Assembly: GCF_963678245.1 (NCBI RefSeq)
Contig: NZ_OY782772.1
Location: 124,001-188,000, forward strand
Length of the DNA: 64,000 nt
Direction: 5' to 3'
Origin: an uncultured Sunxiuqinia sp.
Lineage (GTDB): Bacteria; Bacteroidota; Bacteroidia; Bacteroidales; Prolixibacteraceae
The notes beneath the pieces are model-generated. The model was not told the origin of the DNA. It searched no databases and was given only the letters and a program-made list of their open reading frames with translations. Positions 45,618-54,392 of this stretch are shown piece after piece; the first letter of the stretch is position 1; every line of letters starts with the position of its first letter. Position numbers and translations under genes: made by a program.

Positions 45618-45989
45618 ATGTATAAAAATGATGGAGTAACACGGCGTTACAGCGAGAGTTTTAAACTCAAAATTTTAGCCGAACTTAGCACGGGTAAATA
45701 CTCAAAAAGACAATTATCCCGGATTTACGGGATACAGTCAAGTACAATCAATGAATGGATACGAAAGTATGACCGCAAAGATTTAATGAATACGCGTATT
45801 ATGGTACAAACAAAAGATGAAATCAGCCGCTTAAAAGAACTTCAAAAAGAAATCGAGCAGCTAAAAAAACTCTTGATTAAAAAGGATTTAGACAAGCTCG
45901 TACAAGATTCTTATTTGGAAGTGGCTGCCGAAAACTTAGGCTACAAAAGTGTTGAGGAACTAAAAAAAAACTTAAACATCAAGCCCTGA
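45618..45989 (+). CDS. IS3-family transposase OrfA
   Basis: 123 residues, nearly identical to the copy at 40182-40553 (helix-turn-helix GKYSKRQLSRIYGIQSSTIN, coiled coil KEIEQLKKLLIKKDL). Overlaps OrfB by one base. Confidence 0.92.
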   Translation: MYKNDGVTRRYSESFKLKILAELSTGKYSKRQLSRIYGIQSSTINEWIRKYDRKDLMNTRIMVQTKDEISRLKELQKEIEQLKKLLIKKDLDKLVQDSYLEVAAENLGYKSVEELKKNLNIKP

Positions 45990-46846
45990 TGAAAGCTTCC
46001 TCAAAAACAAAACAAACGGGTATAGCAAGCATGTCGGAGGTATGTGCCCTATTCCACCTAAAACGCGATGCATTCTATAAATACATTAAGCGTTGGGAAC
46101 GTTGCAAGTCGCTTGAATCGCAAGTAATACAGCTTGTAAAGGAAGAACGCAAAGAGCAACCCAGAGTGGGCGTACGTAAGCTACACGAAACACTACAACC
46201 CTCTTTTGAGGCCAAACAGATTAAACTTGGCAGGGACTCTCTGTTTAATATACTCAGAGCGAATAATATGCTGGTGAAACGGAAAAGGGCGTATGCTAAA
46301 ACAACCAATTCATATCACCATTTCCATAAATACAACAATCTTATCAAGGAGTTGGAAATCACAAAACCAAACCAAGTATGGGTTTCTGATATTACATACA
46401 TCAGAACCGTAAAAGGCTTTTGTTATTTAGCGCTGATTACAGACTTGTATTCACGGAAAATAATCGGACACGACATCAGCGATAGCCTGGAGCTGTCGGG
46501 ATGCCTACGGGCCCTCAAAAAGGCCCTGTGGCATACAAGACCAGCGGCCGGACTTATACATCACTCCGACAGAGGGGTGCAGTATTGCAGCCATATGTAT
46601 GTAAATGAGTTAAAAAGAAAAGGAATAAACATAAGTATGACAGAAGAAAATCATTGTTATGAAAACGCAGTTGCTGAAAGAGTTAACGGTATTTTAAAAG
46701 ATGAGTTCTATCTCGACCAGTGCTTCTTTTCAACCAGCCATGCAAAACGTGCTACAAAAAATGCTATTAAACTATATAATAATAAAAGGCTTCATTTATC
46801 TTTAGGGTATAAAACACCAAACGCAGTGTTTAAAAATGTAGCTTAA
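45989..46846 (+). CDS. IS3-family transposase OrfB (DDE integrase)
   Basis: 285 residues with the DDE triad in VWVSDITYIRT, IHHSDRGVQYCS and ENAVAERVNGIL. Intact; differs from copy 1 by a few residues (CKSLES for YKSVES). Confidence 0.94.
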   Translation: MKASSKTKQTGIASMSEVCALFHLKRDAFYKYIKRWERCKSLESQVIQLVKEERKEQPRVGVRKLHETLQPSFEAKQIKLGRDSLFNILRANNMLVKRKRAYAKTTNSYHHFHKYNNLIKELEITKPNQVWVSDITYIRTVKGFCYLALITDLYSRKIIGHDISDSLELSGCLRALKKALWHTRPAAGLIHHSDRGVQYCSHMYVNELKRKGINISMTEENHCYENAVAERVNGILKDEFYLDQCFFSTSHAKRATKNAIKLYNNKRLHLSLGYKTPNAVFKNVA

Positions 46847-46907
46847 AATTAATGTTTAACCTGTAGCCGTATTCTAGGACTAGACATGTTAAAAAAAACG
46901 ATAAACA

Positions 46908-48320
46908 TTGAATAATATTGATAAACTTAAAGAAGATGCTGTACTTGTGAAAATAAAAGAGACCGAAGAGTTTCTTCAAAAGCTTCATGAGAAAAGAAAT
47001 TATAAGATTGTAAGTAGTTACCCAACAATCAACACAATCGATTGTGAATTGGAAAGAGGAACAAAATGTTTCAAATACTCGACAGGAGAAATACTTCCTG
47101 TCGGCCCCCCAGTAAAATATCAAAACGAATCATACGGTTTACAAAAATCTTTTAAGTTAGTTTCAGACGACTTTAAGATAAATGTTACAGATGGCGTCTC
47201 ATCAGTTTCTATTAATTTGGCAGAAGGTTTTAAGTCATCAGGTATAATAAGAGAAATTCAATCCGAATCTTTCTGGAGAAAGTCTATATTCCGTGCAATT
47301 TTTCCTCTATCTGATAATTCTAAAAAACCATTCGAGGTCATTAATAGCCTTCCATTCAAAACAGAGTCATATTTTAGAGTCGCTGGCTTCATCCCACTAG
47401 AAATTAATGAAATCAAATTCAATTTTTATAATACAAAAATAAATGAAACTGATTCTTTAGTCATTGAGTCGCTTAATGCTATTGCTCCAATGGATTTTGA
47501 AAATACAGTTTTGGCAGTACTGTATAGCTTTGCAATGTTAAGTGGAAGCTTAGTTCGTTCAGAAGTGACTATAATACAATATTTGGATAATTCTTTCGAA
47601 ACAGCAACAGGTTTCAAATTCAAAAAAATAGAGGATTCCATCAATGGAATGTCTGCCATAGAACCTAAACTATTTGCACATTTATCAAAAGAGAATATTA
47701 AGACTCCACATATTTCCTCCAATTTATTTAGCACAATTGTAAATAAAAGTTTGAATGATTTACGCTTATTTCGGTCTATTCGAATTATCACTGAAAGTTT
47801 TAATTATCCTTTAGAAATTAAGGCTTCTACTTATTCAGTAGCATTAGAAACACTGAAAAATATCATTATTGAGCAAAATGAAAAAACCATAAATCCATTT
47901 AAATCGAAAAAGACTGCAAGTGACACTATCAAAGCACTCAAAGAAGTTATAAATAAGGTAAAACAATCCGAGTTCAATAATAAATCTTCTGTGTTGAAAA
48001 AACTTGAGCAAATTAATCAAGTTGGTAATAAAGACAGTTTTTTATTATCATTTCAGTTATTAGATATACCATTAAACGAGGATGATAAAAGGTGTATAAA
48101 TATGAGAAACGATTTTCTTCATGGTAGAATTCCTTTTGAAAATGAAGAAGATTCTGAAGATTATAAACTTCAACATATAGTTTATAAACTACATTTATTA
48201 ACGACCTCTTTGATTATGAAATATTGTGGTTATAACGGTCTAATGTTAAACAATATAAAACTTGCTGACTTAATACATTTTAGAAAGAATATTAATGAAC
48301 CTCTTTTTCGAAAAATATAA
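46908..48320 (+). CDS. HEPN-type protein, ApeA-like defence candidate
   Basis: A 470-residue protein. Near the C-terminus, INMRNDFLHGRIPF carries the Arg-x4-His of HEPN ribonucleases, and the surrounding helices (VALETLKNIIIEQNE; IVYKLHLLTTSLIMKYCGY) fit a HEPN fold. The larger N-terminal part is a beta-rich region of unknown type, as in ApeA-like abortive infection proteins. Start is a TTG 21 bases after IS3 copy 2; the native start may have been changed by the insertion. Probably the last cassette of the array. Confidence 0.65.
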   Translation: MNNIDKLKEDAVLVKIKETEEFLQKLHEKRNYKIVSSYPTINTIDCELERGTKCFKYSTGEILPVGPPVKYQNESYGLQKSFKLVSDDFKINVTDGVSSVSINLAEGFKSSGIIREIQSESFWRKSIFRAIFPLSDNSKKPFEVINSLPFKTESYFRVAGFIPLEINEIKFNFYNTKINETDSLVIESLNAIAPMDFENTVLAVLYSFAMLSGSLVRSEVTIIQYLDNSFETATGFKFKKIEDSINGMSAIEPKLFAHLSKENIKTPHISSNLFSTIVNKSLNDLRLFRSIRIITESFNYPLEIKASTYSVALETLKNIIIEQNEKTINPFKSKKTASDTIKALKEVINKVKQSEFNNKSSVLKKLEQINQVGNKDSFLLSFQLLDIPLNEDDKRCINMRNDFLHGRIPFENEEDSEDYKLQHIVYKLHLLTTSLIMKYCGYNGLMLNNIKLADLIHFRKNINEPLFRKI

Positions 48321-48329
48321 AACACGACA

Positions 48330-48364
48330 CGCTAACACGTGGTATAAGTCATGGCTGGGTTTGT
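48330..48364 (+). other. attC-like half-site T (left half), array end
   Basis: CGCTAACACGTGGTATAAG and ATGGCTGGGTTTGT match the left arm of site I, then similarity stops at 48364. This marks the left edge of the mobilizable element. Confidence 0.78.
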
Positions 48365-48623
48365 AAAGAAACATAGCAAAAGCAAGACAAAACAGAGTAG
48401 TGTGAATAGAACGTAACAGGTTTAAAATGAGTAGTTTTTCTTCTTTCTTCATTTTGTGGATTAACAGATTCTGGCAGAATATTGCAGTCTTTCAGTTACC
48501 AAAACGTTAACCGGTCAGTTACCGAAAATCGGATTGGTAATCTGGGGCAGGTTACAGAAATGCAAACCGGAACCGTATTCACTGATCCACAATATTTTGC
48601 ATAGCAAAGAGCGCTTATATAAC

Positions 48624-48637
48624 GGGTAATTTTACCC
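48624..48637. promoter_or_regulatory. Palindrome ahead of the recombinase pair
   Basis: GGGTAATTTTACCC is a perfect palindrome 15 bases before the first recombinase start; a possible operator. Confidence 0.4.
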
Positions 48638-48652
48638 ATAAAAAATAAGTGT

Positions 48653-49882
48653 ATGAAAATTGAAAAATTCAAGGTATTGCTCTACCTGAAAAAGAGCAGC
48701 CCCAACAAAGCGGGCAAAGCAGCCATTATGGGGCGTATCACCCTAAACCGATCAATGGCACAGTTCAGTTGTAAACTATCCTGTAACCCCAAACTGTGGA
48801 ATCCACGCGAAAGCCGACTAAACGGCAAAAGCCATGAGGCCGTAACGGTCAATGCAAAGCTGGAGAAACTTATCCTTGCCATCCATTCGGCATACGACAC
48901 GCTTGCAGGACGTAAACAGCTCTTTGATGCCACGGACGTAAAAAACATGTTCCAGGGTAACATGGGGACACAAATGACCCTGTTGCAGCTTATGGGCCGT
49001 TTTAACGATGGGTTCCGTAAGCGTATCGGAGTTGACCGGTCCCCGAAAACTTTTACACAATACATCTACACCCACCGGACCCTGGCCGAATTCATCAAAA
49101 AAGAATACAATGTTACTGACCTTGCCTTTGGACAGCTTTCCGAACAGTTTATCCGCGATTACCAGGATTTTATCGCAATAAACAAGAAACTGGGCAACGA
49201 AACCCAACGTCATTACCTGTGTATCCTGAAAAAGATTTGCAAGATTGCGTACAAGGAAGGGCATTCGGACAAACATTACTTTGCCCACTTTAGTGTCCCT
49301 AAACCCAAATTAAGTACGCCCAAGTCCCTAAGCAGGGAAAATTTTGAAAAAATCCGCGACCTGGTTATCCCCGGTACCCAATATTCTCACATCCTTACCC
49401 GTGATTTGTTTCTGTTTGCCTGCTATACAGGGACGGCATATATCGATGCTGTAGCTATAACCAAAGAAAACCTGCAAACAGACGACAATGGCGGTTTGTG
49501 GCTAAAATATCAACGCAAAAAGACCGGTGCCCTTGCCCGTGTGAAACTACTGCCCGAAGCCATTGAACTGATTGAACAGTACAAAGATGAAGCAAGGGCT
49601 ACGCTTTTCCCCCACCTTGAATATTCGACATTGTGCCGCAACTTGCAAGGGATACGTGCCCTTATCGGGATGAGAGGTGAACTAAGCTACCACATGGGGA
49701 GGCACTCATTTGCTTCGCTCATTACGCTCGAAGCAGGTGTGCCTATTGAAACCATCAGCCGGATGCTTGGCCACAAGGATATTAAAACCACACAAATTTA
49801 TGCCCGTGTTACCCCCAAAAAGCTTTTCGAAGACATGGACAATTTTGCTAAAATAACCCGGGATTTAAAACTGGTACTTTAA
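48653..49882 (+). CDS. Tyrosine recombinase, Bacteroidota mobile-element type (first of pair)
   Basis: A 409-residue integrase. An arm-binding domain is at about 5-90, a SAM-like core-binding domain at about 105-205, and the catalytic domain after 220. The catalytic part includes LFACYTGTAYIDAVAI (Arg region), LSYHMGRHSFASLITL with His-x-x-Arg, and LGHKDIKTTQIYARV with the nucleophile Tyr. It lacks the extra helix segment that marks integron IntI. A 24-base gap separates it from the second recombinase. Predicted to integrate and excise the element; any role in cassette movement is unproven. Confidence 0.93.
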   Translation: MKIEKFKVLLYLKKSSPNKAGKAAIMGRITLNRSMAQFSCKLSCNPKLWNPRESRLNGKSHEAVTVNAKLEKLILAIHSAYDTLAGRKQLFDATDVKNMFQGNMGTQMTLLQLMGRFNDGFRKRIGVDRSPKTFTQYIYTHRTLAEFIKKEYNVTDLAFGQLSEQFIRDYQDFIAINKKLGNETQRHYLCILKKICKIAYKEGHSDKHYFAHFSVPKPKLSTPKSLSRENFEKIRDLVIPGTQYSHILTRDLFLFACYTGTAYIDAVAITKENLQTDDNGGLWLKYQRKKTGALARVKLLPEAIELIEQYKDEARATLFPHLEYSTLCRNLQGIRALIGMRGELSYHMGRHSFASLITLEAGVPIETISRMLGHKDIKTTQIYARVTPKKLFEDMDNFAKITRDLKLVL

Positions 49883-49906
49883 CCACAACCTAAAAAAAGA
49901 ATCAAT

Positions 49907-51124
49907 ATGCGCAGTACATTTTCAATATTATTTTACATCAACCGCAGCAAAGTAAAGACTGACGGGACAACGGCTGTTATGTGCCGTATCAGTATCGACG
50001 GGAAAAACAGCACGGTAACCACAGGAATTTACTGCCGTCCCGAAGACTGGAACAGTAAAAAACAGGAAATCGGGGTTAACCGGGAAAACAACTTGCTAAA
50101 GAAATTCCGGTGCCGGGTAGGGCAAACTTACGAAGACATCATTAAGGAACAGGGCGTTGTCAGTGCCGTTTTGCTCAAAAATACCATCACAAAAACAGAT
50201 ATGTTGGCGGCCAATCTTTTACAGGCCGGGGAAGTGGAACGGGAACGGCTGAGGCTCCGTTCCAAAACCATCAACTCAATGTCTTCGTACCGACATTCGA
50301 AGGTTACCCACAAAAACCTGGGCGATTTTGTTGCTTCAATGGGGATGGACGATATTTTATTTGCCGACATTACAGAAGCGTTTGGTAAATCGTTCAAAGC
50401 TTTTCTCAAACAGGATTTGGGCTACAAAGCAAGTCATATAAACCATTGCCTGCGGTGGTTGAACAGGCTTATTTGCATTGCTGTTGACAAGGGGGTATTA
50501 AGGGCAAACCCAATTGATGATATTAAATATGAAAGGGAAGCCACACCCCAACCCAGGCACATTGGCAGGAACGAACTTCAACGGATTATGGAAAACCCAA
50601 TGCCCGGCAAACGGAAGGAATTGGCACGTAGGGCGTTTATATTTTCTGTGTTTACCGGGCTGTCGTATGTTGATATCCGCAACCTGTACCCCCGCCACAT
50701 TGGAAAAACCTCTGAAGGACGGGTATATATCCGGCAAAACAGGATAAAAACCACCGTGGAAGCTTTTATACCACTGCACCCCGTGGCCTTACAAATTCTC
50801 GCGCTTTACAACATAAGCGATGATAAGCAACCTGTTTTTCCTTTGCCAAAGCGTGATATGATATGGCCGGAGATACACCAAATAGGCTTTATCATCGGAA
50901 GGACAAAGAACCTGAGCTACCATATGGCACGACATTCATTCGGGACTTTGATGCTTTCGTCCGGTGTCCCCATCGAAAGTATCAGTAAAATGATGGGGCA
51001 TACCAACATTTCCAGCACGCAGGTTTATGCAAAAGTCACTGACGATAAGATTTCGAATGATATGGACAGGTTGATGGAACGTAGGGAATTAATGAAAAAT
51101 GGAATAAAAACGTTCGAGATGTAG
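49907..51124 (+). CDS. Tyrosine recombinase, Bacteroidota mobile-element type (second of pair)
   Basis: A 405-residue paralogue of the preceding gene with the same domain order. LSYHMARHSFGTLMLSSG and MMGHTNISSTQVYAKV hold the catalytic His, Arg and Tyr. Tandem pairs of such recombinases occur in Bacteroidota mobile elements. A terminator follows (51174-51211). Confidence 0.93.
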   Translation: MRSTFSILFYINRSKVKTDGTTAVMCRISIDGKNSTVTTGIYCRPEDWNSKKQEIGVNRENNLLKKFRCRVGQTYEDIIKEQGVVSAVLLKNTITKTDMLAANLLQAGEVERERLRLRSKTINSMSSYRHSKVTHKNLGDFVASMGMDDILFADITEAFGKSFKAFLKQDLGYKASHINHCLRWLNRLICIAVDKGVLRANPIDDIKYEREATPQPRHIGRNELQRIMENPMPGKRKELARRAFIFSVFTGLSYVDIRNLYPRHIGKTSEGRVYIRQNRIKTTVEAFIPLHPVALQILALYNISDDKQPVFPLPKRDMIWPEIHQIGFIIGRTKNLSYHMARHSFGTLMLSSGVPIESISKMMGHTNISSTQVYAKVTDDKISNDMDRLMERRELMKNGIKTFEM

Positions 51125-51173
51125 GTTAACGGAAAAGAAAGCAATAGTTTTTGTTCTTCTAAAATTATACAAT

Positions 51174-51211
51174 GGCAGGCCGTATCGAATTTTAGCCTGC
51201 CGTTTTTTATT
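51174..51211 (+). terminator. Intrinsic terminator after the recombinase pair
   Basis: GGCAGGC (51174-51180) and GCCTGCC (51195-51201) pair and are followed by TTTTTT on the + strand. Confidence 0.85.
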
Positions 51212-51414
51212 GTCCTTTTTCAACTGAATTCAAAAATAACGGAAGGAAATAAAACGCCAAGCTCAAGCCCTGCGGGTTTTCTTTGGGAATCTCCACCCTG
51301 CGGGTTGTATTCCCTCGAAAAAGCTTGTCTTATTTATTCTCCTTCTGTTCGGGAGTGTTTATCAGTCTGAAAAGGGAGAATAATCAATGGGATTCTTCTG
51401 TACTGAAACTACAT

Positions 51415-51717
51415 TTACTTTTTGAACATCTCCCGATACCCATCTTCCAGCATTTTTTGAATATCGGAAGTACGATATAGAATCTTTCCGCCCAGTTTGA
51501 TGTAGGGAATACGTCCCTGGTTGCGGTAGTACTGCAAACTCCTTCGGCTAATTTTTAACGTTTTTGATAACTCCTCGTCCGTATAAAAACTCTCCCCGTT
51601 GAGTTCCGGTTTCCTGGACGCGAACAAGTGTTCCATAATACGCGAAAGGCGTTTCAGTGAAACGAAAAATGATTTGACCCTCTCATTATTCTCCTGTGTG
51701 ATTAACTGATTGCTCAT
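51415..51717 (-). CDS. Helix-turn-helix protein, excisionase-like
   Basis: A 100-residue protein with a winged MerR/excisionase-type helix-turn-helix at residues about 45-95 (FYTDEELSKTLKISRRSLQY, then GKILYRTSDIQKML). Paired with the next gene, which has the same fold. Such twins are common on Bacteroidota mobile elements, where they help excision or regulate recombinases. Confidence 0.85.
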   Translation of the reverse strand: MSNQLITQENNERVKSFFVSLKRLSRIMEHLFASRKPELNGESFYTDEELSKTLKISRRSLQYYRNQGRIPYIKLGGKILYRTSDIQKMLEDGYREMFKK

Positions 51718-51757
51718 AATCCTGATTTATTATTGTTCATATTCAAAATATCTCTAC

Positions 51758-52069
51758 TCAAATCTGTTTCCCGTAAAAAGCAGCCAATCTACGTTTGTCC
51801 TCTACTACCGGAAGTATTTTTTCCACATCTTCGGGTTTGTAGTAGATTTTGTGGTTGATCCGTGAAAAGGCAAGCGTTCCGTTATCGCGGAGCGTTTGTA
51901 AAGTCCTCGGGGATATTTTCAGCAGCAGGCATACATCCTGGTTGTCCAGCCACTCGCTCATTTCCCGTGAGCCATGCAGACGGTAAAGGTGCTCCATACG
52001 TTCAGTAAAACTTTCCAGCTTTGAAAGCATTTTTTCAAATGTTTCAGCATCGATATTAACTATTTCCAT
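51758..52069 (-). CDS. Helix-turn-helix protein, excisionase-like
   Basis: A 103-residue protein. The helix-turn-helix lies at about 38-85 (LDNQDVCLLLKISPRTLQTL, then INHKIYYKPEDVEKIL). The N-terminal coiled-coil-like region (FEKMLSKLESFTERMEHLYR) may mediate dimerisation. It reads before the preceding entry on the minus strand and probably shares its promoter. Confidence 0.85.
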   Translation of the reverse strand: MEIVNIDAETFEKMLSKLESFTERMEHLYRLHGSREMSEWLDNQDVCLLLKISPRTLQTLRDNGTLAFSRINHKIYYKPEDVEKILPVVEDKRRLAAFYGKQI

Positions 52070-52507
52070 GACATTTATTTTTATTGGTTTCTACTTTTTC
52101 TCACGAATTAAAACAGAATTACAACCACTGCAATGAATTTGCAAACAAGAGGTAGTGTGTGTCTTCGATATGGTAGGGATTGTCTGTCCATGCAGTTTTG
52201 TGTATTCTGCCCAAACGCTATTTCCTGTAAAATCACTTTCCCTGCAGGATGTGGTAAGTGCCTTCATTACAATTACACCTTTCGCCAAACGCAACACAGA
52301 ATGTCCGGTAGTTTCTGCTTCTTCAGTTGTGCGACACGGTGTAGTTTAAACACCCTGTTGTGCCGGTGAAAAAGAAATACAGGGCAGTCCGGTTCAACTG
52401 AACCCGGTGGAAGCGCTGTCCCGACTATTCACCGTTTATTTACACCCGATACAAAGCTCACGGCACAAGCCGAAACTATAATACTCACAATTTAAATATC
52501 ATATTCT
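52070..52507. other. Non-coding segment between regulator and mobilization genes
   Basis: Short overlapping frames on both strands show no family features. It may hold divergent promoters for the regulators and mobilization genes, and possibly an origin of transfer, but I could not identify one. Confidence 0.4.
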
Positions 52508-52927
52508 ATGGATAGTAAACACACTAAAGACAGTAAGCACAAAGAACAAACCATGCAGGACTGGATGCCAGATGGCTGGAAAGACAAAAACGAAGCCCCT
52601 GGCACCGAAAACAATGAAATTATCACTGAAAACAGAAAAGAAGCAATACTAACAGGTTCACATGAGTCTGAAACAGTCACGCCAAAGCGAACCGGCAGCA
52701 AACAGCGTAAAGAATCATTGGAGCAATACAGAGAAACCTTTTTACAGATTCCAAAATTGGAAGACCGCAAACCGGTTTTTGTCAGCCGGGAGATACGGGA
52801 CCGGCTGGATGAAATCGTCCGAAAGTTGGGAGGTCGTAGAATGAGCGTTTCGGGCTTTATTGAGAACCTTGCACGGCACCATTTGGAGCTTTATCATGAG
52901 GATGTTGAAAACTGGAAAAAGTTGTAA
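52508..52927 (+). CDS. DUF3408-family protein
   Basis: A 139-residue protein with a charged, disordered N-terminal half and a C-terminal DUF3408-like region (PVFVSREIRDRLDEIVRKLG, then SVSGFIENLARHHLELYHED), a ribbon-helix-helix-type DNA-binding core. The family sits near mobilization genes in Bacteroidota conjugative and mobilizable elements. It probably binds DNA at the transfer or partition region. Confidence 0.83.
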   Translation: MDSKHTKDSKHKEQTMQDWMPDGWKDKNEAPGTENNEIITENRKEAILTGSHESETVTPKRTGSKQRKESLEQYRETFLQIPKLEDRKPVFVSREIRDRLDEIVRKLGGRRMSVSGFIENLARHHLELYHEDVENWKKL

Positions 52928-53086
52928 AGCCAGTAGAGTAAGTCTGTTTAGTGCTATGACTTACTTTTTTAACGGAACAGGCCTGTTCGTTGCGGGGAGC
53001 AAGTTTGTGTTTCGGGCTGACCGAAACCTTGCTCTGCGAGGCAAAACCATCCCGCCGGTCTCACTAATTGCTTAAACTATAGTTGT

Positions 53087-53449
53087 ATGAAAACGATAAA
53101 AAACAGAAACATCAATGGCAGGCCAGCCAAGAAGCCTTCCGAAAAGAAGACTTATAAAATAACCGTAAAAATGGCTACCGAAGAATACTATTCGCTGAAA
53201 GCTAAAGCTGGGTTGGCAGGGATTAACCGCAGCGAATTTATTCGTCAGTGCATCCGTTCCTCCATGGTGAAACAGCGTCTTACCCCGGAACTGATGGGAC
53301 ACATCCGCCAGCTTTCCGGTATGGCCAATAATGTCAATCAAATTGCGCGCACAGCGAATGCCGCCGGATATATTGAAGTGCACAATCATTGTCTTTTTAT
53401 GAATGAACGCCTGGACAGAATAATTAAACTCATAGAAGATGATTGCTAA
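53087..53449 (+). CDS. mobC: Relaxosome accessory protein MobC
   Basis: A 120-residue protein. The N-terminal basic part and ribbon-helix-helix (KITVKMATEEYYSLKAKAGL) are followed by the MobC signature GMANNVNQIARTANAAGY. It helps the relaxase at the transfer origin. The last 11 bases overlap the relaxase start, indicating translational coupling. Confidence 0.9.
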   Translation: MKTIKNRNINGRPAKKPSEKKTYKITVKMATEEYYSLKAKAGLAGINRSEFIRQCIRSSMVKQRLTPELMGHIRQLSGMANNVNQIARTANAAGYIEVHNHCLFMNERLDRIIKLIEDDC

Positions 53450-54374
53450 AATTGTCCAGGGGCGTGGTTTTAAGGGAGCGGTAAACTATGTACTGGATAA
53501 AAAGAATGCCCGTTTGCTTTTTGCCGAAGGGGTACGTTTAAAAGACAAAGCATCCGTCATTCAAAGCTTTATTGCCCAGAGTAAACTGAAACCCAAAATC
53601 TCAAAGCCGGTGGCGCATATCTCACTTGATTTTTCAGTACAGGACAAAGACAGGTTAACAGACAAATTTATGGTTGGTGTTGCTTATGAATATATAGAGA
53701 AAATGGGGTACAAAAATACACAGTACATTATTGTCCGGCATCATGACACTGACCATCCGCACATCCACCTGGTGATAAACAGGATTGACAATGAAGGGAA
53801 CCGGATTTCTGATAAAAACGAAAAGCTGCGCAATACAAAGATTTGTATGGAACTGACGAAAAAACATGGCCTTTATATTGCATCGGGCAAGGAAAATGTG
53901 AAAGAACACCGGCTCAAAGAACCGGATAAAACTAAATATGAGATATACCGGGTACTTCAAACCGTGATTCCTGAATGTCGAAACTGGAAAGAACTGGATG
54001 CCAAACTTCGAAAATCTGGAGTTACCGTTGAATTGCGAAAAAACGGAAGTACAGATAAAATCCAGGGAGTACGATTTGGTAAAAACGGATATGTATTCAA
54101 CGGTTCAAAAATTGACAGGGCATTTAGCTATTCTAAAATTAGTTATCAACTTCAGCAAAATGACCGGTCAATGCGAATTCAACGAGAATCGGCACACCAA
54201 AACAGTCAGGGCAATAATGAGGGTTTTTCTTCTGCTGTAGGAGCAACGGTTTCTTCTTTGGGAGGTCTGTTCGACATACTGAATCCGTCATCTGGTTATG
54301 ATGAAGATTATGCCGAATATTTAAGACAGGAAGCCCTAAAGAAAAAACGAAGGAAGAAAGGGCGCAGATTGTAA
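53439..54374 (+). CDS. Mobilization relaxase (MobP-type)
   Basis: A 311-residue nicking enzyme. MIAKIVQGRGFKGAVNYVLD is the typical N-terminus, an early Tyr lies in this stretch, and the metal motif is HHDTDHPHIHLVINR (HxDxxHxH). A C-terminal helical and basic region follows, ending KKKRRKKGRRL. It nicks the origin of transfer and pilots the strand through a helper's channel. Full length. Confidence 0.94.
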   Translation: MIAKIVQGRGFKGAVNYVLDKKNARLLFAEGVRLKDKASVIQSFIAQSKLKPKISKPVAHISLDFSVQDKDRLTDKFMVGVAYEYIEKMGYKNTQYIIVRHHDTDHPHIHLVINRIDNEGNRISDKNEKLRNTKICMELTKKHGLYIASGKENVKEHRLKEPDKTKYEIYRVLQTVIPECRNWKELDAKLRKSGVTVELRKNGSTDKIQGVRFGKNGYVFNGSKIDRAFSYSKISYQLQQNDRSMRIQRESAHQNSQGNNEGFSSAVGATVSSLGGLFDILNPSSGYDEDYAEYLRQEALKKKRRKKGRRL

Positions 54375-54392
54375 ACAGCAAAATTAACAATA

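Larger units (their letters stand above)
45581..46886 (+). mobile_element. IS3-family insertion sequence, copy 2
   Basis: 1,306 bp, same ends as copy 1. TGTT flanks both sides if the left end is taken at 45580 (45576-45579 and 46887-46890), a possible 4-bp target duplication. It landed just after a cassette start (GTTAGCATGCATG). Confidence 0.87.
15017..48364 (+). mobile_element. Integron-like gene-cassette array without integrase (about 21 cassettes)
   Basis: Genes, almost all on +, alternate with 18 complete imperfect palindromes (one holding an IS110) and two half-sites. Palindromes begin xxxTAAC or xxxCAAC and end GTTxxxx, with arms such as CAATGTGTCATACGTAATGG against its near complement. 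In each of 18 cassettes with both ends the opening 9-10 bases complement the bases that open its own palindrome (two with one mismatch), as expected for attC cassettes joined at G^TT. One 605-bp cassette is present twice with identical edges. No integron integrase is visible, so this resembles a cluster of attC sites lacking an integrase. Arms resembling terminators or REP repeats are alternatives, but these would not explain the cassette-end rule. Confidence 0.8.

Noticed and set aside
15017-48364. CRISPR array
   Set aside because: Repeats are long, differ from each other, are spaced by genes, and no Cas gene is present.
48653-51124. Calling the tandem recombinases integron integrases
   Set aside because: They have the Bacteroidota mobile-element domain pattern and no IntI-specific segment.
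52091-52369. Short overlapping frames between regulators and DUF3408
   Set aside because: Opposite-strand shadows with low-complexity translations and no motif.
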